Source: CANMXU01 sp052030545 (GTDB taxonomy: Bacteria; Pseudomonadota; Gammaproteobacteria; Enterobacterales; Alteromonadaceae). From it: DNA of 64,000 nucleotides. The notes under the pieces were generated by a model, which saw nothing but the letters and a program-made list of their open reading frames with translations, ran no database searches and had not been told where the DNA came from. Both the position numbers and the translations under genes were made by a program. Positions 9,941-19,900 of this stretch are shown in pieces. The stretch lies in contig NZ_JBPDIH010000015.1 of assembly GCF_052030545.1 (NCBI RefSeq), positions 11,207-75,206 of the forward strand, in the 5' to 3' direction. The stretch's first letter is position 1. The number at the start of each line of letters is the position of its first letter.

Positions 9941-12900
9941 ATGCTGATTGACTCTCTCAAAAAACTTCATCCTATGTTTACTATCCGATTTACTGTCGTA
10001 AGTATTTTTATCTTTGCGACTTTTCTAACTGGGTTAGTGGCAACAGGTTTGCAATATCATTTTAGTAAAAAAGCGGCCTCTGAAAGTGCAGAGCGTATGT
10101 TTGAAATGACCAGTCAGAGCACGAATAGCTTTCTTGTTAACCTAGATCAAAAAGCAACCAATATGGTTAGACTTTTATCGCAATTTAGTCGGTTGGCGGA
10201 TCAAGACAGCATGGACAGAGATACCGTTGAACTTTTTTCTGAAGCAATGAAAGCCAACAAAATGCTGTATGCCATTTATGTAGGTTTTGCCAATGGTGAT
10301 TTTTACGAATTAGTTAACCTAGAATCAAGCCCAATTATTCGATCACAAATTAAGGCGCAACAAGAAGATCGCTGGGTATTAGTGACGGTGACAGGGGAGG
10401 GGCAAAATCGCGTACGTGCTTTTACTTACTTTAATGCTGCTGGCGAGCAAACCTCAAAACGAGATGAACCTAGTAACTATGATGTACGCACTAGACCTTG
10501 GTATATCAATGCGCCACTAAACAGTGTTCATAAATCTAACCCTTATTTATTTCAGCATTTACAAGCTCCGGGGCAAACTTATTCAACCATCATTCCTTCT
10601 ACCAAAGCGGTTATTGCTGTAGATATTGCGCTATCGTCGTTATCTGAATTTTTAAAAAATAAAAGCAGTGCGCAATCCGGTTCAAAAGGCCACGAAATGT
10701 TTTTGTTTCAAAACTCAGGTGAAATTGTGGCTAGCAATCAAGAGGAGCAGCTTGAAAAAACGATTTTTAAACCGCTGATGCTGACACTCAATGCCGAGCA
10801 AAAAGCGGTTATTGAAAATGCTGCTGTCTTGAAGGTGTCAAATGAACTCGATTGGGCGCCAATCGACTTTACTCAGTCAGGAAAACCAAAAGGCTATAGC
10901 ATTGATATTATCAATTATATTGCCAAAGAAACGGGGTTGAAAATTGAGTTTGTTAATGGTTTTTCGTGGTCTGAATTTGTCGATAAATTCAAAAAACAAG
11001 ATATTGATTTACTGCAGCCAATTTTCCTTAATGAAGAAAACCGCCAGTTTGGTTTGGCCTCAAATTCATTTTTAGAACTGCCGTTTTCAGTGGTGACACA
11101 AGAAAACCATGCAACAATTGAACACTTAAATGATATGAATGGCAAGCATTTAGCCATACCGGAAGGTTGGTCGGTTATTCAAGCATTAAAAGATAATTTT
11201 CCACAAATAAATATTGTTGAAGTTGAGTCAACGTATGCGGTATTACAGGCTGTCGCCAACGGTGATGTTGACGCGGGCTTAGACAATGACGCGATCTTAC
11301 GTTTTACCCAGCAACGCTTTTATATCGACAATATTCAATACCATGAACAAATTGACTTTAGCCCTGCAAAAATAAGTACATCGTTGCACTTTATGTTGGC
11401 GGATGACCAAGCCGAACTTGTTGATATTATTAATCTCGCGATTGCGAATATACCAGAACACTACCGTGAGTATTTAAATCGAAAATGGCTAAAAGGTAGC
11501 GAGGCAAACCATGGTGTAGTACCGTACCCAGCGCTTATTGAACTAGCAAAAAATAGCGATAACCATGGCAAGTTATTAACCGTAAATATTAATAAGGTAG
11601 AGCGCTTTATTTATTTAATGCCGGTTGATGAACAACAAAAAGAGTTTTTCGCGATTGTGGTGCCAACGGACGACGTTTTGGCAGAAAGTGTTGAAAAAGT
11701 TCAGTTATCTATTTTGATCACGATCGGTTGTTTGTTACTCATTTTGCCAGTCACTTGGTTATTTGCTGCGCCGATTGTTAGCCCGATTAAAGAGCTTGAA
11801 AAAGAAAACCAAAAAATTAAGTTTCGTCAATATCAAGATGTACGTTTGGTTAACAGCAATATTCAAGAAATAAGCGAGTTGGCCAATTCGTTAGTGGATA
11901 TGTCGTCTTCCATTGCTGAGCATGAACGAAAAAATAAAGAGCTGATGGAAGCGTTTATTAAGCTGATCGCACAAGCAATTGATGATAAATCACCGTACAC
12001 GGGCGGACACTGTAATCGCGTACCTGAACTTGGCATTATGCTCGCAAACGCGGCGTCAGCGTCGAATACACCGCCGTTTAATGACTTTAGTTTTGCCAAT
12101 GAAGACGAGCAACGCGAGTTTAGAATTGCAGCTTGGCTGCACGATTGCGGTAAAATTATCACCCCTGAGCACGTGGTTGATAAAGGCTCTAAATTAGAAA
12201 CAATTTATAATCGGATTCATGAAGTACGCATGCGTTTTGAAGTATTGTGGCGTGATGCGCAAATCGACTATTACCAACAGTGCCTAGAAGCACCTGATAA
12301 AAATGAAGCGTTAACTATAGCGTTACAAGCTAAATTCCAGCAATTACAACAAGACTTTGCCTTTGTCGCACAAAGTAATGTTGGCGGTGAATTTATGGAT
12401 GAGAGTGCGTTAGACCGCCTACAACAGCTAGCTAAAATAAAATGGCAACGCCACTTTGATAATACGCTTGGCTTGTCACCCGTAGAAGAATTACGTTTAG
12501 AGAAGATGAAAAAGCAAGGCCAATGTGCTGAACAGCCAAACGGCGGTTCAGTAACGGAATATTTACTGTCAGATCGCCCTGAACACATAATTGAGCGGAC
12601 CCGCAATCCTGAATTTTCACCAGAGCAAGGCATCAAAATGCCAATGCCTGAATTTGAATACAATTTAGGTGAGCTATATAACTTATCAATAAAAGCGGGC
12701 ACATTAACGGCAGAAGATCGTTATAAAATTAACGAACACATGCTCAGTACAATTAAAATGTTAGACACCTTGCCGTTTCCACCTGAACTGGCAAACGTAC
12801 CTAAATACTCATCAACTCACCATGAAACCCTGATAGGGACAGGTTATCCTCGCCAATTAACGGCTGAAGATTTATCCATACCTGAACGTGTATTAGTGAT

Positions 12901-13141
12901 TTCAGATATTTTTGAAGCACTTACTGCCGCTGACCGCCCTTATAAAAAAGCAAAATCGTTAAGCCAATCTGTTGATATTTTGCATAGTTTTGCCTTAAAG
13001 CAGCATATTGATTTTGACCTGTTTGAACTGTTTTTAACCAGTGGCACTTATTTAACGTATGCCAAGCAGTACCTGCATGAAGATCAAATTGACCACGTCG
13101 ATATTGCTAAATACCTGCGCACCGACAAAGTCGCCAGCTGA
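9941..13141 (+). CDS. Membrane HD-GYP receptor with Cache and solute-binding-like sensor domains
   Basis: 1066 residues. After a membrane helix (about 15-38) comes a Cache-like periplasmic domain (about 40-285), then a complete bacterial solute-binding type 3 domain (about 288-516; LDWAPIDF ... GYSIDIINYIAKETG), a second helix (about 587-611), a HAMP-like linker and a C-terminal HD-GYP domain. HD-GYP residues seen: GHCNRV (about 688), HDCGK (about 733), HHET and GTGYP (about 959-970), and SDIFEALTAADRPY. About 130 residues are inserted between HDCGK and the GYP half. The usual Asp-Gly before GYP is Ile-Gly. The family hydrolyses cyclic di-GMP; activity here is inferred. The ligand is unknown. 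Confidence 0.85.
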   Translation: MLIDSLKKLHPMFTIRFTVVSIFIFATFLTGLVATGLQYHFSKKAASESAERMFEMTSQSTNSFLVNLDQKATNMVRLLSQFSRLADQDSMDRDTVELFSEAMKANKMLYAIYVGFANGDFYELVNLESSPIIRSQIKAQQEDRWVLVTVTGEGQNRVRAFTYFNAAGEQTSKRDEPSNYDVRTRPWYINAPLNSVHKSNPYLFQHLQAPGQTYSTIIPSTKAVIAVDIALSSLSEFLKNKSSAQSGSKGHEMFLFQNSGEIVASNQEEQLEKTIFKPLMLTLNAEQKAVIENAAVLKVSNELDWAPIDFTQSGKPKGYSIDIINYIAKETGLKIEFVNGFSWSEFVDKFKKQDIDLLQPIFLNEENRQFGLASNSFLELPFSVVTQENHATIEHLNDMNGKHLAIPEGWSVIQALKDNFPQINIVEVESTYAVLQAVANGDVDAGLDNDAILRFTQQRFYIDNIQYHEQIDFSPAKISTSLHFMLADDQAELVDIINLAIANIPEHYREYLNRKWLKGSEANHGVVPYPALIELAKNSDNHGKLLTVNINKVERFIYLMPVDEQQKEFFAIVVPTDDVLAESVEKVQLSILITIGCLLLILPVTWLFAAPIVSPIKELEKENQKIKFRQYQDVRLVNSNIQEISELANSLVDMSSSIAEHERKNKELMEAFIKLIAQAIDDKSPYTGGHCNRVPELGIMLANAASASNTPPFNDFSFANEDEQREFRIAAWLHDCGKIITPEHVVDKGSKLETIYNRIHEVRMRFEVLWRDAQIDYYQQCLEAPDKNEALTIALQAKFQQLQQDFAFVAQSNVGGEFMDESALDRLQQLAKIKWQRHFDNTLGLSPVEELRLEKMKKQGQCAEQPNGGSVTEYLLSDRPEHIIERTRNPEFSPEQGIKMPMPEFEYNLGELYNLSIKAGTLTAEDRYKINEHMLSTIKMLDTLPFPPELANVPKYSSTHHETLIGTGYPRQLTAEDLSIPERVLVISDIFEALTAADRPYKKAKSLSQSVDILHSFALKQHIDFDLFELFLTSGTYLTYAKQYLHEDQIDHVDIAKYLRTDKVAS

Positions 13142-13250
13142 TAGCTCGCTGTTTACCGCTTTCAGCTTGTAACTTACTGCTTGCGACTTACCGCTTATCG
13201 CTTGTGACTTTTAACTTGTCGCTGATAACTTATCATTTGTGATTTTTTTG
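13142..13250. repeat. Degenerate AGCTTGTAACTT-type tandem repeat
   Basis: The sequence after the HD-GYP gene is an irregular run of related units of about 14 bases, for example CGCTTTCAGCTTGTAACTTACTGCTTGCGACTTACCGC read as two or three units. A related stretch lies at 50674-50741. No reading frame or hairpin explains it. Confidence 0.6.
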
Positions 13251-13326
13251 AGTCAATTTTATTCACCTATTGATGATTATCCTTTAAGCTAGGCAAGCAT
13301 GAATAATGAGCAAAATAAGGATTTTT

Positions 13327-14232
13327 ATGGCAAAAAGTTTACCCGCGTTACATTTGTTTAGTATTTTTGAAGCGGCTGCGCGCCATGAAAGTTTTCGCTT
13401 AGCGGCAGAAGAGTTATTTATCACGCCGTCAGCCGTTTCACATCAAATAAAATCGCTGGAAGCCTTTTTAGGTTTTGAGCTATTTCTGCGCAAAAGTCGA
13501 GGAGTTAGTTTAAATGCCGCCGGTAAAAGCTATTTAGCCTATGTGCAAAAAGCGTTAGAGTTACTTGAGCAAGGCACTAAAAATGTTAGCGGAAAATACT
13601 CTACGCCAAGCTTAAAAATATCAACCTTTCCAACTATGTCGAGCAATGTCATTATTCCGCAGCTTAGCCACTTTCAACAAGCCCATCCTGAAATTGAAAT
13701 TCGCCTAGAAACCGGCATGAACGTCGCCGATTTACGCTATGACGACTGCGACTTAGCGATAAGAGTCGGTAAGGGCGACTGGCCGGGAGTGGAAGTAAAA
13801 AAGTTAATGGACTTGCACATTGAAGCGGTATGCTCGGCGGAATTTGCTAACAAATATCAGCTAAAATCGCCTGAGCAAATTGCCGAGGTGCCGTTAATAG
13901 ATTTAGACGGCATGGACAATATTTGGCAGCAATGGTCGCAAGCAGTACAAATACCGCAACAAGACTATCAACATCCGCTGGTTTTTAGTCATTACGACTC
14001 GTGTTTACAAGCCGCTGAACAAGGTTTAGGGTTGGCTTTAGCGATCATGCCAATTGAACAACTTTTGCTTGACCGGCATTTGCTAGTTGCGCCGTTTAAA
14101 CTTAATACTCTTTACAATCAGGCGTTATATGCCGTCTATAGAAAAGAAGATGCCGACCGGCATGACATTCAGTGTTTTCTTAATTGGTTGGTGAAATCCC
14201 CCAATTTGAAAACGACAACAAATGATGAATGA
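13327..14232 (+). CDS. LysR-family transcriptional regulator (GcvA-like)
   Basis: 301 residues. The N-terminal winged helix-turn-helix is clear (LFSIFEAAARHESFRLAAEE, ITPSAVSHQIKSLE), followed by a periplasmic-binding-like effector domain typical of GcvA-type LysR proteins. I moved the start from the ATG at 13306 to the ATG at 13327, because AAGGA at 13317-13321 sits five bases before it and the shorter form begins like its relatives. LysR genes often control a divergent neighbour, but the upstream gene here runs in the same direction, so no target is suggested. A terminator lies at 14306-14326. Confidence 0.9.
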   Translation: MAKSLPALHLFSIFEAAARHESFRLAAEELFITPSAVSHQIKSLEAFLGFELFLRKSRGVSLNAAGKSYLAYVQKALELLEQGTKNVSGKYSTPSLKISTFPTMSSNVIIPQLSHFQQAHPEIEIRLETGMNVADLRYDDCDLAIRVGKGDWPGVEVKKLMDLHIEAVCSAEFANKYQLKSPEQIAEVPLIDLDGMDNIWQQWSQAVQIPQQDYQHPLVFSHYDSCLQAAEQGLGLALAIMPIEQLLLDRHLLVAPFKLNTLYNQALYAVYRKEDADRHDIQCFLNWLVKSPNLKTTTNDE

Positions 14233-14305
14233 GATTCACCTATAGCGTGAATATTATCCCGTTGAGAGCTTTAGCTTAAGTGACTACTATGACGTTATCC
14301 ATTTA

Positions 14306-14326
14306 AAACGTGTGTAACACGTTTTT
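14306..14326 (+). terminator. Terminator after the LysR gene
   Basis: AAACGTGT (14306-14313) pairs with ACACGTTT (14317-14324) around a three-base loop, with a short T run. Confidence 0.6.
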
Positions 14327-14355
14327 AAGATTCTTTTATTAAGTAGGTGACTGAC

Positions 14356-14637
14356 ATGGAAAGTACTCTTTGGCTGAAAATTTATCGCGTATTGGCAATT
14401 GCAATAGTGGCATTGCCGATTATCTTAAACTGGCTGCTAGAAGGCAGCTTGCTCAGTTCGTTGCTTTACGTACCTATAGTTAGCTTAGCTTTTGGCGGCT
14501 TGGCAATTTGGTTAGATCGTCAGTTACTTAAGTTTGCTGCAACTCTAACGCGACGCCGAGCTAAACCTGTTGCATCGGCGCCGAAGCTATCTCGTTTACT
14601 GAACCAAAACAGTAAATCAAACTGTTGCTTCTATTAA
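14356..14637 (+). CDS. Small membrane protein, unknown function
   Basis: A 93-residue protein with two hydrophobic segments (about 8-25 and 32-55), then a basic, arginine-rich tail ending in CCFY. I do not recognise the family. The ATG at 14356 is preferred over the GTG at 14347 because AGGTGA lies five bases before it. Its stop overlaps the stop of the convergent XRE gene by two bases. Confidence 0.6.
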   Translation: MESTLWLKIYRVLAIAIVALPIILNWLLEGSLLSSLLYVPIVSLAFGGLAIWLDRQLLKFAATLTRRRAKPVASAPKLSRLLNQNSKSNCCFY

Positions 14638-14861
14638 GCTTCATCGTCACTAAGCATGTTTGGCTGGTAGGGATCTGCTTGAAATATTTCACTGATCTCT
14701 TTGCCAAATACCGCGGCGATAGTAAAGGCTAACTGCAAAGACGGATCGTGCTTTTCCCGCTCTATCGCATTCACCGCTTGGCGAGAAACACCAAGGCGTT
14801 TTCCTAAGGCTTCTTGTGACCAATTCTTTTCTGCGCGTAACACTTTAATATTATTTTTCAC
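14634..14861 (-). CDS. XRE/Cro-C1 family regulator
   Basis: A 75-residue single-domain DNA-binding protein. The five-helix Cro/C1 fold is plain, with WSQEALGKRLGVSRQAVNAI as the helix-turn-helix. It starts at GTG (14861) inside the end of the preceding membrane protein gene, an 11-base overlap that makes translational coupling likely. Short regulators of this type commonly sit beside a small membrane protein and control their own operon; direct repeats at 15301-15339 upstream of the operon are the likely site. Confidence 0.88.
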   Translation of the reverse strand: MKNNIKVLRAEKNWSQEALGKRLGVSRQAVNAIEREKHDPSLQLAFTIAAVFGKEISEIFQADPYQPNMLSDDEA

Positions 14862-15255
14862 GATTATCAGCCCATATCAACAACTGCAAAATCAGCCCGT
14901 GACAGCCAAAAACCACCGGCAAAATATAGGCAAAGCTTATTTGTGGCAGGTCAAGCTTAAACACTAACATGCCATAAGCAAAACTGACAAAACACACTAA
15001 CCCTATCACCCATAAAAACGCTTCGCTGGTTAGCCTGCTCATATATTCGTCTAATGCTTGAAAGTGGGCTCGGTAAATAAAAAACGCCCATACCAATGGC
15101 GCTATCGGTAATAACGCAAAAAATACCACCATGCTAGTTGGCAAAGCAAACAGCTCAATGGCAAAGGTTTGCACAGCAATCAGGAATAAAAATACCAGCA
15201 TGGCGATCATAAACCGTACGGTGAAACGTTTCTCTGAGTGTGTCATTTTTTGCAT
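14851..15255 (-). CDS. Four-helix membrane protein coupled to the XRE regulator
   Basis: 134 residues with four predicted membrane helices (about 14-33, 38-58, 82-100, 106-127) and short loops. The start at 15255 is supported by GGAG shortly upstream on the same strand. The function is unknown. Because the XRE gene overlaps its 3' end, the two should be expressed together, and the protein may act upstream or downstream of the regulator. Confidence 0.75.
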   Translation of the reverse strand: MQKMTHSEKRFTVRFMIAMLVFLFLIAVQTFAIELFALPTSMVVFFALLPIAPLVWAFFIYRAHFQALDEYMSRLTSEAFLWVIGLVCFVSFAYGMLVFKLDLPQISFAYILPVVFGCHGLILQLLIWADNREK

Positions 15256-15300
15256 GCCATCTCCTTTTTTGTATGTAATGTCTATTTTACTAAAAGTAAT

Positions 15301-15339
15301 GTATACCTTACTTGTTAATGTGTCAAGTATACCTGACTT
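15301..15339. promoter_or_regulatory. Direct repeats, candidate operator of the XRE/membrane protein operon
   Basis: GTATACCTTACTT (15301-15313) and GTATACCTGACTT (15327-15339) differ at one base and are spaced 26 bases start to start, about two and a half helical turns. Each contains the palindrome GTATAC. They lie 46-84 bases upstream of the membrane protein start, where its promoter should be. Confidence 0.5.
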
Positions 15340-15537
15340 TTGGCGAGAGATAGCCAGTATTGCTTGGATTAAAGCGTGTAAGCTTTATTGGCTTATTCCT
15401 CGTTTTTCACTTTTTGGAGGCGTTTTTAATAGGGCGCGTTAGCAGATCTTGCGTTAGTGCTAATCATAAATCGCCATAGCAAGTTGAAAGCGAATGATTT
15501 CTTTGTCTATTAACAGACCCTAGTGTTTTAGCTTATT

Positions 15538-15565
15538 TTGAAAAATAGTTAATTATTTTTAATAT
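15538..15565 (+). promoter_or_regulatory. Candidate sigma-70 promoter
   Basis: TTGAAA (15538-15543), a 16-base spacer, then TAATAT (15560-15565). It points toward the perfect terminator at 15653-15687 with no gene between. Confidence 0.45.
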
Positions 15566-15571
15566 TGATTG

Positions 15572-15687
15572 AACTAATAGCAAACAAGGCACTCTTACTT
15601 AGCAAGATACTTATCCCCCTTAGTGTTTTATTGTTTATGTTTCATGTTCTTTGCGTTTACTTGCTTGCAAGTAAACGCTTTTTTTTT
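15572..15687 (+). ncRNA. Candidate small RNA (or leader) ending in a perfect terminator
   Basis: The interval between a good promoter match and a strong terminator holds no open frame of note. A transcript would be about 115 nucleotides. The terminator is a 12-base-pair stem with a two-base loop followed by nine T. It is also 60 bases upstream of the cupin gene, so it could instead be an attenuated leader for that gene. Its start is inferred from the promoter position. Confidence 0.4.
15653..15687 (+). terminator. Strong orphan Rho-independent terminator
   Basis: GCGTTTACTTGC (15653-15664) and GCAAGTAAACGC (15667-15678) are exact complements around TT, and nine T follow at 15679-15687. The nearest protein gene upstream on this strand ended a kilobase earlier, so it does not serve a known gene. 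Confidence 0.9.
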
Positions 15688-15746
15688 GCCTAAAATTTAA
15701 GTGAATCAGGTAAACTTGAATTATCTAAAACTAACAGCGCGATATT

Positions 15747-16397
15747 ATGATTAATTTAAATATGAATTTTGCTCAGCGTATCGTGATAGATACTCAGCAA
15801 CTGCCTTGGCAGGAAAGCCCAATGGCCGGTGTTCTACGCAAACCACTAGCTAGAGAAGATGCCGAGAGAGGCCATGCAACGAGCATCGTTAAATATCAAG
15901 CTGGCGCGAGCTTTGCCAAGCACTTCCATCCTTTAGGTGAAGAAATTTTGGTGTTAGACGGGGTTTTTTCAGATGAGCACGGTGATTATGGTAAAGGTTG
16001 CTATCTTCGAAACCCCGATGGCTCATCACATGCGCCCTTTAGTAAAAATGGTTGCCTGTTGTTGGTAAAATTGCATCAGTTTCAAACGAGTGACCAGCAA
16101 CAAATAATGATTAATACGCAACAGCAACCATGGCTTGCAGGGCAAGGCAACTTAAAGGTTATGCCTTTGCATCAACATTTAACCGAGTCTACTGCATTAG
16201 TATTTTGGCCAAAAGGCGAAAAATTTAAACCTCATACCCATTTTGGCGGTGAAGAAATATACGTGATTAGTGGTGAGTTTATTGATGAACATGGTCGCTA
16301 TCCACAAGGTACTTGGTTGCGAAATCCACACTTAAGTCAGCATCATCCTTATGTTGAACAGGATACAATTATCTGGGTTAAAACTGGCCATTTATAA
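15747..16397 (+). CDS. Double cupin protein (ChrR cupin-like)
   Basis: A 216-residue cytoplasmic protein made of two similar cupin folds, about residues 20-105 and 115-215. The metal-binding pattern is present in both: HFHPLGEE and HTHFGGEE, each followed by a similar EHG(D/R)Y ... LRNP stretch. The family resembles the cupin half of ChrR anti-sigma factors, but there is no zinc-binding anti-sigma domain and no sigma factor gene next to it, so it is more likely an enzyme or binding protein of unknown substrate. Confidence 0.8.
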   Translation: MINLNMNFAQRIVIDTQQLPWQESPMAGVLRKPLAREDAERGHATSIVKYQAGASFAKHFHPLGEEILVLDGVFSDEHGDYGKGCYLRNPDGSSHAPFSKNGCLLLVKLHQFQTSDQQQIMINTQQQPWLAGQGNLKVMPLHQHLTESTALVFWPKGEKFKPHTHFGGEEIYVISGEFIDEHGRYPQGTWLRNPHLSQHHPYVEQDTIIWVKTGHL

Positions 16398-16911
16398 ATA
16401 AAAAGCATATTAAATTTAATCTTAATATTTTTATTTTAGTTGCTTTCATTTTTTGTCTTATTGGCTGTTGTTAATTTTTATATAAATATCTTCCAAATCA
16501 ATAGTTAGTGAATATAACCTTAATTTATAATCTTATTTCTTAAAAAACTATTTTTTCAATTTATTGCACTTTCATTTAAAAAAATCATATATCCACAGTT
16601 TTTTTCTGGTTAATTTGAATATTGTCTACTAAGTTTTATTGATGCAAAAGGTGGTTGTTTTTTCATCACCTCAAGATAAGAATAAAACTGGTTTAAGGAT
16701 AAAGGATGGTGGCAATACTTAGTTCAATAAGTTGTTCAGTGCTGCTACTGATCTATTCTTTTTTCACACGAGTCTACACATTTATAAAGCTCCTTCGTTG
16801 CTGTAATTTTTTAGCAACCGCTAACATCAATCGATCACAATACTTTGTTAACTATCTAATAGTGCTAATTAAATACTGGCATAAAAAAATAATGATTAAG
16901 GAAAGTTTATC
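16398..16911. other. AT-rich intergenic region, no gene supported
   Basis: 514 bases of very AT-rich sequence. A 73-codon frame beginning at 16706 has a reasonable ribosome binding site (TAAGGA six bases before) but runs into the next gene and its product looks like no known protein. A weak hairpin AGGTG/CACCT lies near 16651-16672. The promoter of the giant lipoprotein gene must lie here. Confidence 0.5.
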
Positions 16912-19900
16912 ATGGCACAGCATGTAGAATGTACACGCCCTAAAAAAATGGGCTTTCTATTTAAAAATGTTTTTGTTGTTTCGCTTCTCAGTCTTTTTCT
17001 TAATGGTTGTGGTGATAGCACTTCACCGCCAGCACCTAATCCGCCTGTTCAAAATACCACACACTCCGTTGGTGGTAATGTTACCGGTTTAGCCGGCTCA
17101 GGCTTGGTTTTACAAAATAATGGCGCCGACGATTTAGCTGTTATGGCAGACGGTGCAGTAACGTTTGCAAGTGAAATTGACGATAGCGCTGCTTATGCGG
17201 TGACTGTTAGTGCTCAGCCAACGTCGCCGTCGCAAACCTGTTCTGTCGATATGGGTTCTGGTACCATTTCAGGTGCTGATGTTTCCAATGTTGCCATAAG
17301 TTGTGTAACAGATACCTTCACCGTTGGCGGCAGTGTTACTGGGCTTTCGGGAGCTGGGCTTACCTTACAAAATAATGCCGGTGATGATCTTGCTATTTCA
17401 GCAGATGGTGATTTTACTTTTGCAACGGAAGTTGAAGATGAAGGCGCATATGCGATTACTGTCAGTGCACAACCTTCAACGCCTGCGCAAACATGTACGG
17501 TTGAGATGGGCGCTGGCACAATAGCGAATGCTAATGTGACTGATGCTGCAATAAGGTGTGTTACAGACACGTTAACCTTAGTGGGCGCAGCGGTTGATGG
17601 CCCTGTTGCTAATGCTGATGTTAGGATTTATCGTTTAGATACCAGTATGGCCAATTTAAGAGGTCAATTACTTGATGAAGGGATAACAGATGCTCAAGCA
17701 AACTTTTCTGGCTTAGATGTACCGGTTGATGAAACCGGTCCGTTTGTCATTGTTGTTACGTCCAATGAAAATACCGTTGATTTAAATTCAGGTAACCCAC
17801 CAATTATTGCTGAAATGACCACTATATTGACCGCTGATGGCATTAGTGAGCCAGTATATGCAACGCCATTAACCACAATGGCTGTCGCGTTGACAACAGC
17901 AAAAGCCGATGATGACGGCACAGTTACCGAAGAAGAATTTCTCAATGGTTTAGATGAAAGTGCTAACGAAGTTGTTGCCGCACTAGGTTTTGGTATGTCA
18001 GATGATATTGATATTTTTGCGACACCTCCTTTAGTCACTGATAGTTCAGATACGGCGGAAGAATTAGCTGATGTCGCTGACTACCGCACGGCAATTTCGG
18101 GTATGGCCGCTGTTATTTTTCAAATTGAGCAAAATGATCAGGGCGACTCAGACACGGGTGATATTTTATCCGGCCTTGCGGATGATTTAAGTGATGGTGA
18201 AATTGATGGTAGTAATAGTGAAAATGAACAAGTAGATGATTATGCCAGTGAAGATGCGATAGTTATCGTTGAAACCGACCCATCACAGCTAACCATTCCG
18301 GGAACTGATAGTACCGTTGATGATGTTGAGCAATTACTTGCTGATGAAACAGAAGATACCGGTACGCAAACCGATACTACTGATTTAAGTGATGGCACGA
18401 TTGATAGCGACGCACAAGCGGCTAGTGTAAGCACTGACCGCGATGAAGACGGCGTGTTAAACGGTGAAGATGCTTTCCCTGATGATCCTAACGAAAGTGC
18501 TGATGCGGACATGGATGGTGTTGGTGATAATGCCGACCCTGACGATGATAATGACGGTGTTAATGATGACAATGATGCCTTTAAAAATGATCCTACCGAA
18601 ACGGTTGATTCAGATGGTGACGGTACGGGTAATAATGCCGATACGGACGATGACAATGATGGCGTATTAGATGTTGATGATGACTTCCCATTAGATGCTT
18701 CAAAAAGTAATGCTACCGATGTTGATGACGATGGTTGGCCAACGGATCAAGATGCCGACGATACTAACCCAAATAATCCGGGCGTAGCCTTTGTTGATAC
18801 TGACGGTGATGGTGTCGGTAATACTACAGATACCGATGACGATAACGATGGCGTGCCAGATGTTGATGATGATTTACCAACTGATGCTACTGAAAGTTCA
18901 GACCTTGATGGTGACGGTATTGGCGATAACAAAGATGATGATATTGACGGTGACGGCGTAGCCAATAATACCGGTGGCGACGATGTAGTTAATAGCCAAG
19001 ATAACATTGCCCCAGATGGCGATGCGTTCCCATACGATAGCGCTGAAAGCTCAGATCTTGATGGCGATGGTGTGGGTGATAATGCCGATGCTGATGCCGA
19101 TGGTGATGGTTTAGCCGATATCAATGATCCTGATCCAACCAAAAAAGATACTGATGGTGATGGTGTTAAAGATGGCGCCGATGCATTCCCTGATGATTCA
19201 ACGGAAACCTTAGATTCAGACAGTGATGGTGTCGGTAATAACTCTGACAATTGTCCTGCGATGCCTAATCAAAACCAGCTCGATACAGACCAAGATGGCT
19301 TAGGTAATGTATGTGATCCAGATGATGATAATGACGGTGTATTAGATGGTGATGATGACTTTCCACTTGATGAAAATGCCTTTGAAGCAACTGATAGTGA
19401 TGGCGACGGTTGGCCAGTAGGTCAAGATCCCGATGATACCGACGCTAATGTGCCTGAAATTGATTATGTTGATACCGATGGCGATGGCGCAGCTGACAAC
19501 GGTGGTTTAGCACCAGATGGTGACGATGATGATGACGGTGTCGATGATGCTTTAGATGAATTTCCATTAGATGATAGTGAGTTTAATGACGCTGACGATG
19601 ATGGCACTGGTGATAATGCCGATACTGATGACGACAATGACAATACGCCAGATGTGGACGACGCTTTTCCAAATGATGCAGGAGAATCAAGCGATTCAGA
19701 CATGGATGGTATTGGTGACAATAGCGACAACTGTCCGTTAGTCTCAGGCCCGCAAACGAATACTGATAATGATGACCTTGGTGATGTGTGTGATCCTGAT
19801 GATGACAATGACCAAGTTGTAGATGCTGATGATGCCTTCCCGTTAAACCCTGAAGAGTCAGTTGATACCGACGGTGATGGTATTGGTAACAATGAAGATA

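Noticed and set aside
15131..15442. 103-codon plus-strand frame across the XRE operon promoter
   Set aside because: It lies mostly antisense to the membrane protein gene and crosses its promoter and operator repeats; no similarity recognised.
16706..16927. 73-codon frame before the giant lipoprotein gene, with a fair ribosome binding site
   Set aside because: The product has no recognisable domain, the region is low-complexity AT-rich, and the frame runs into the next gene. It could be a leader peptide, but nothing supports this.
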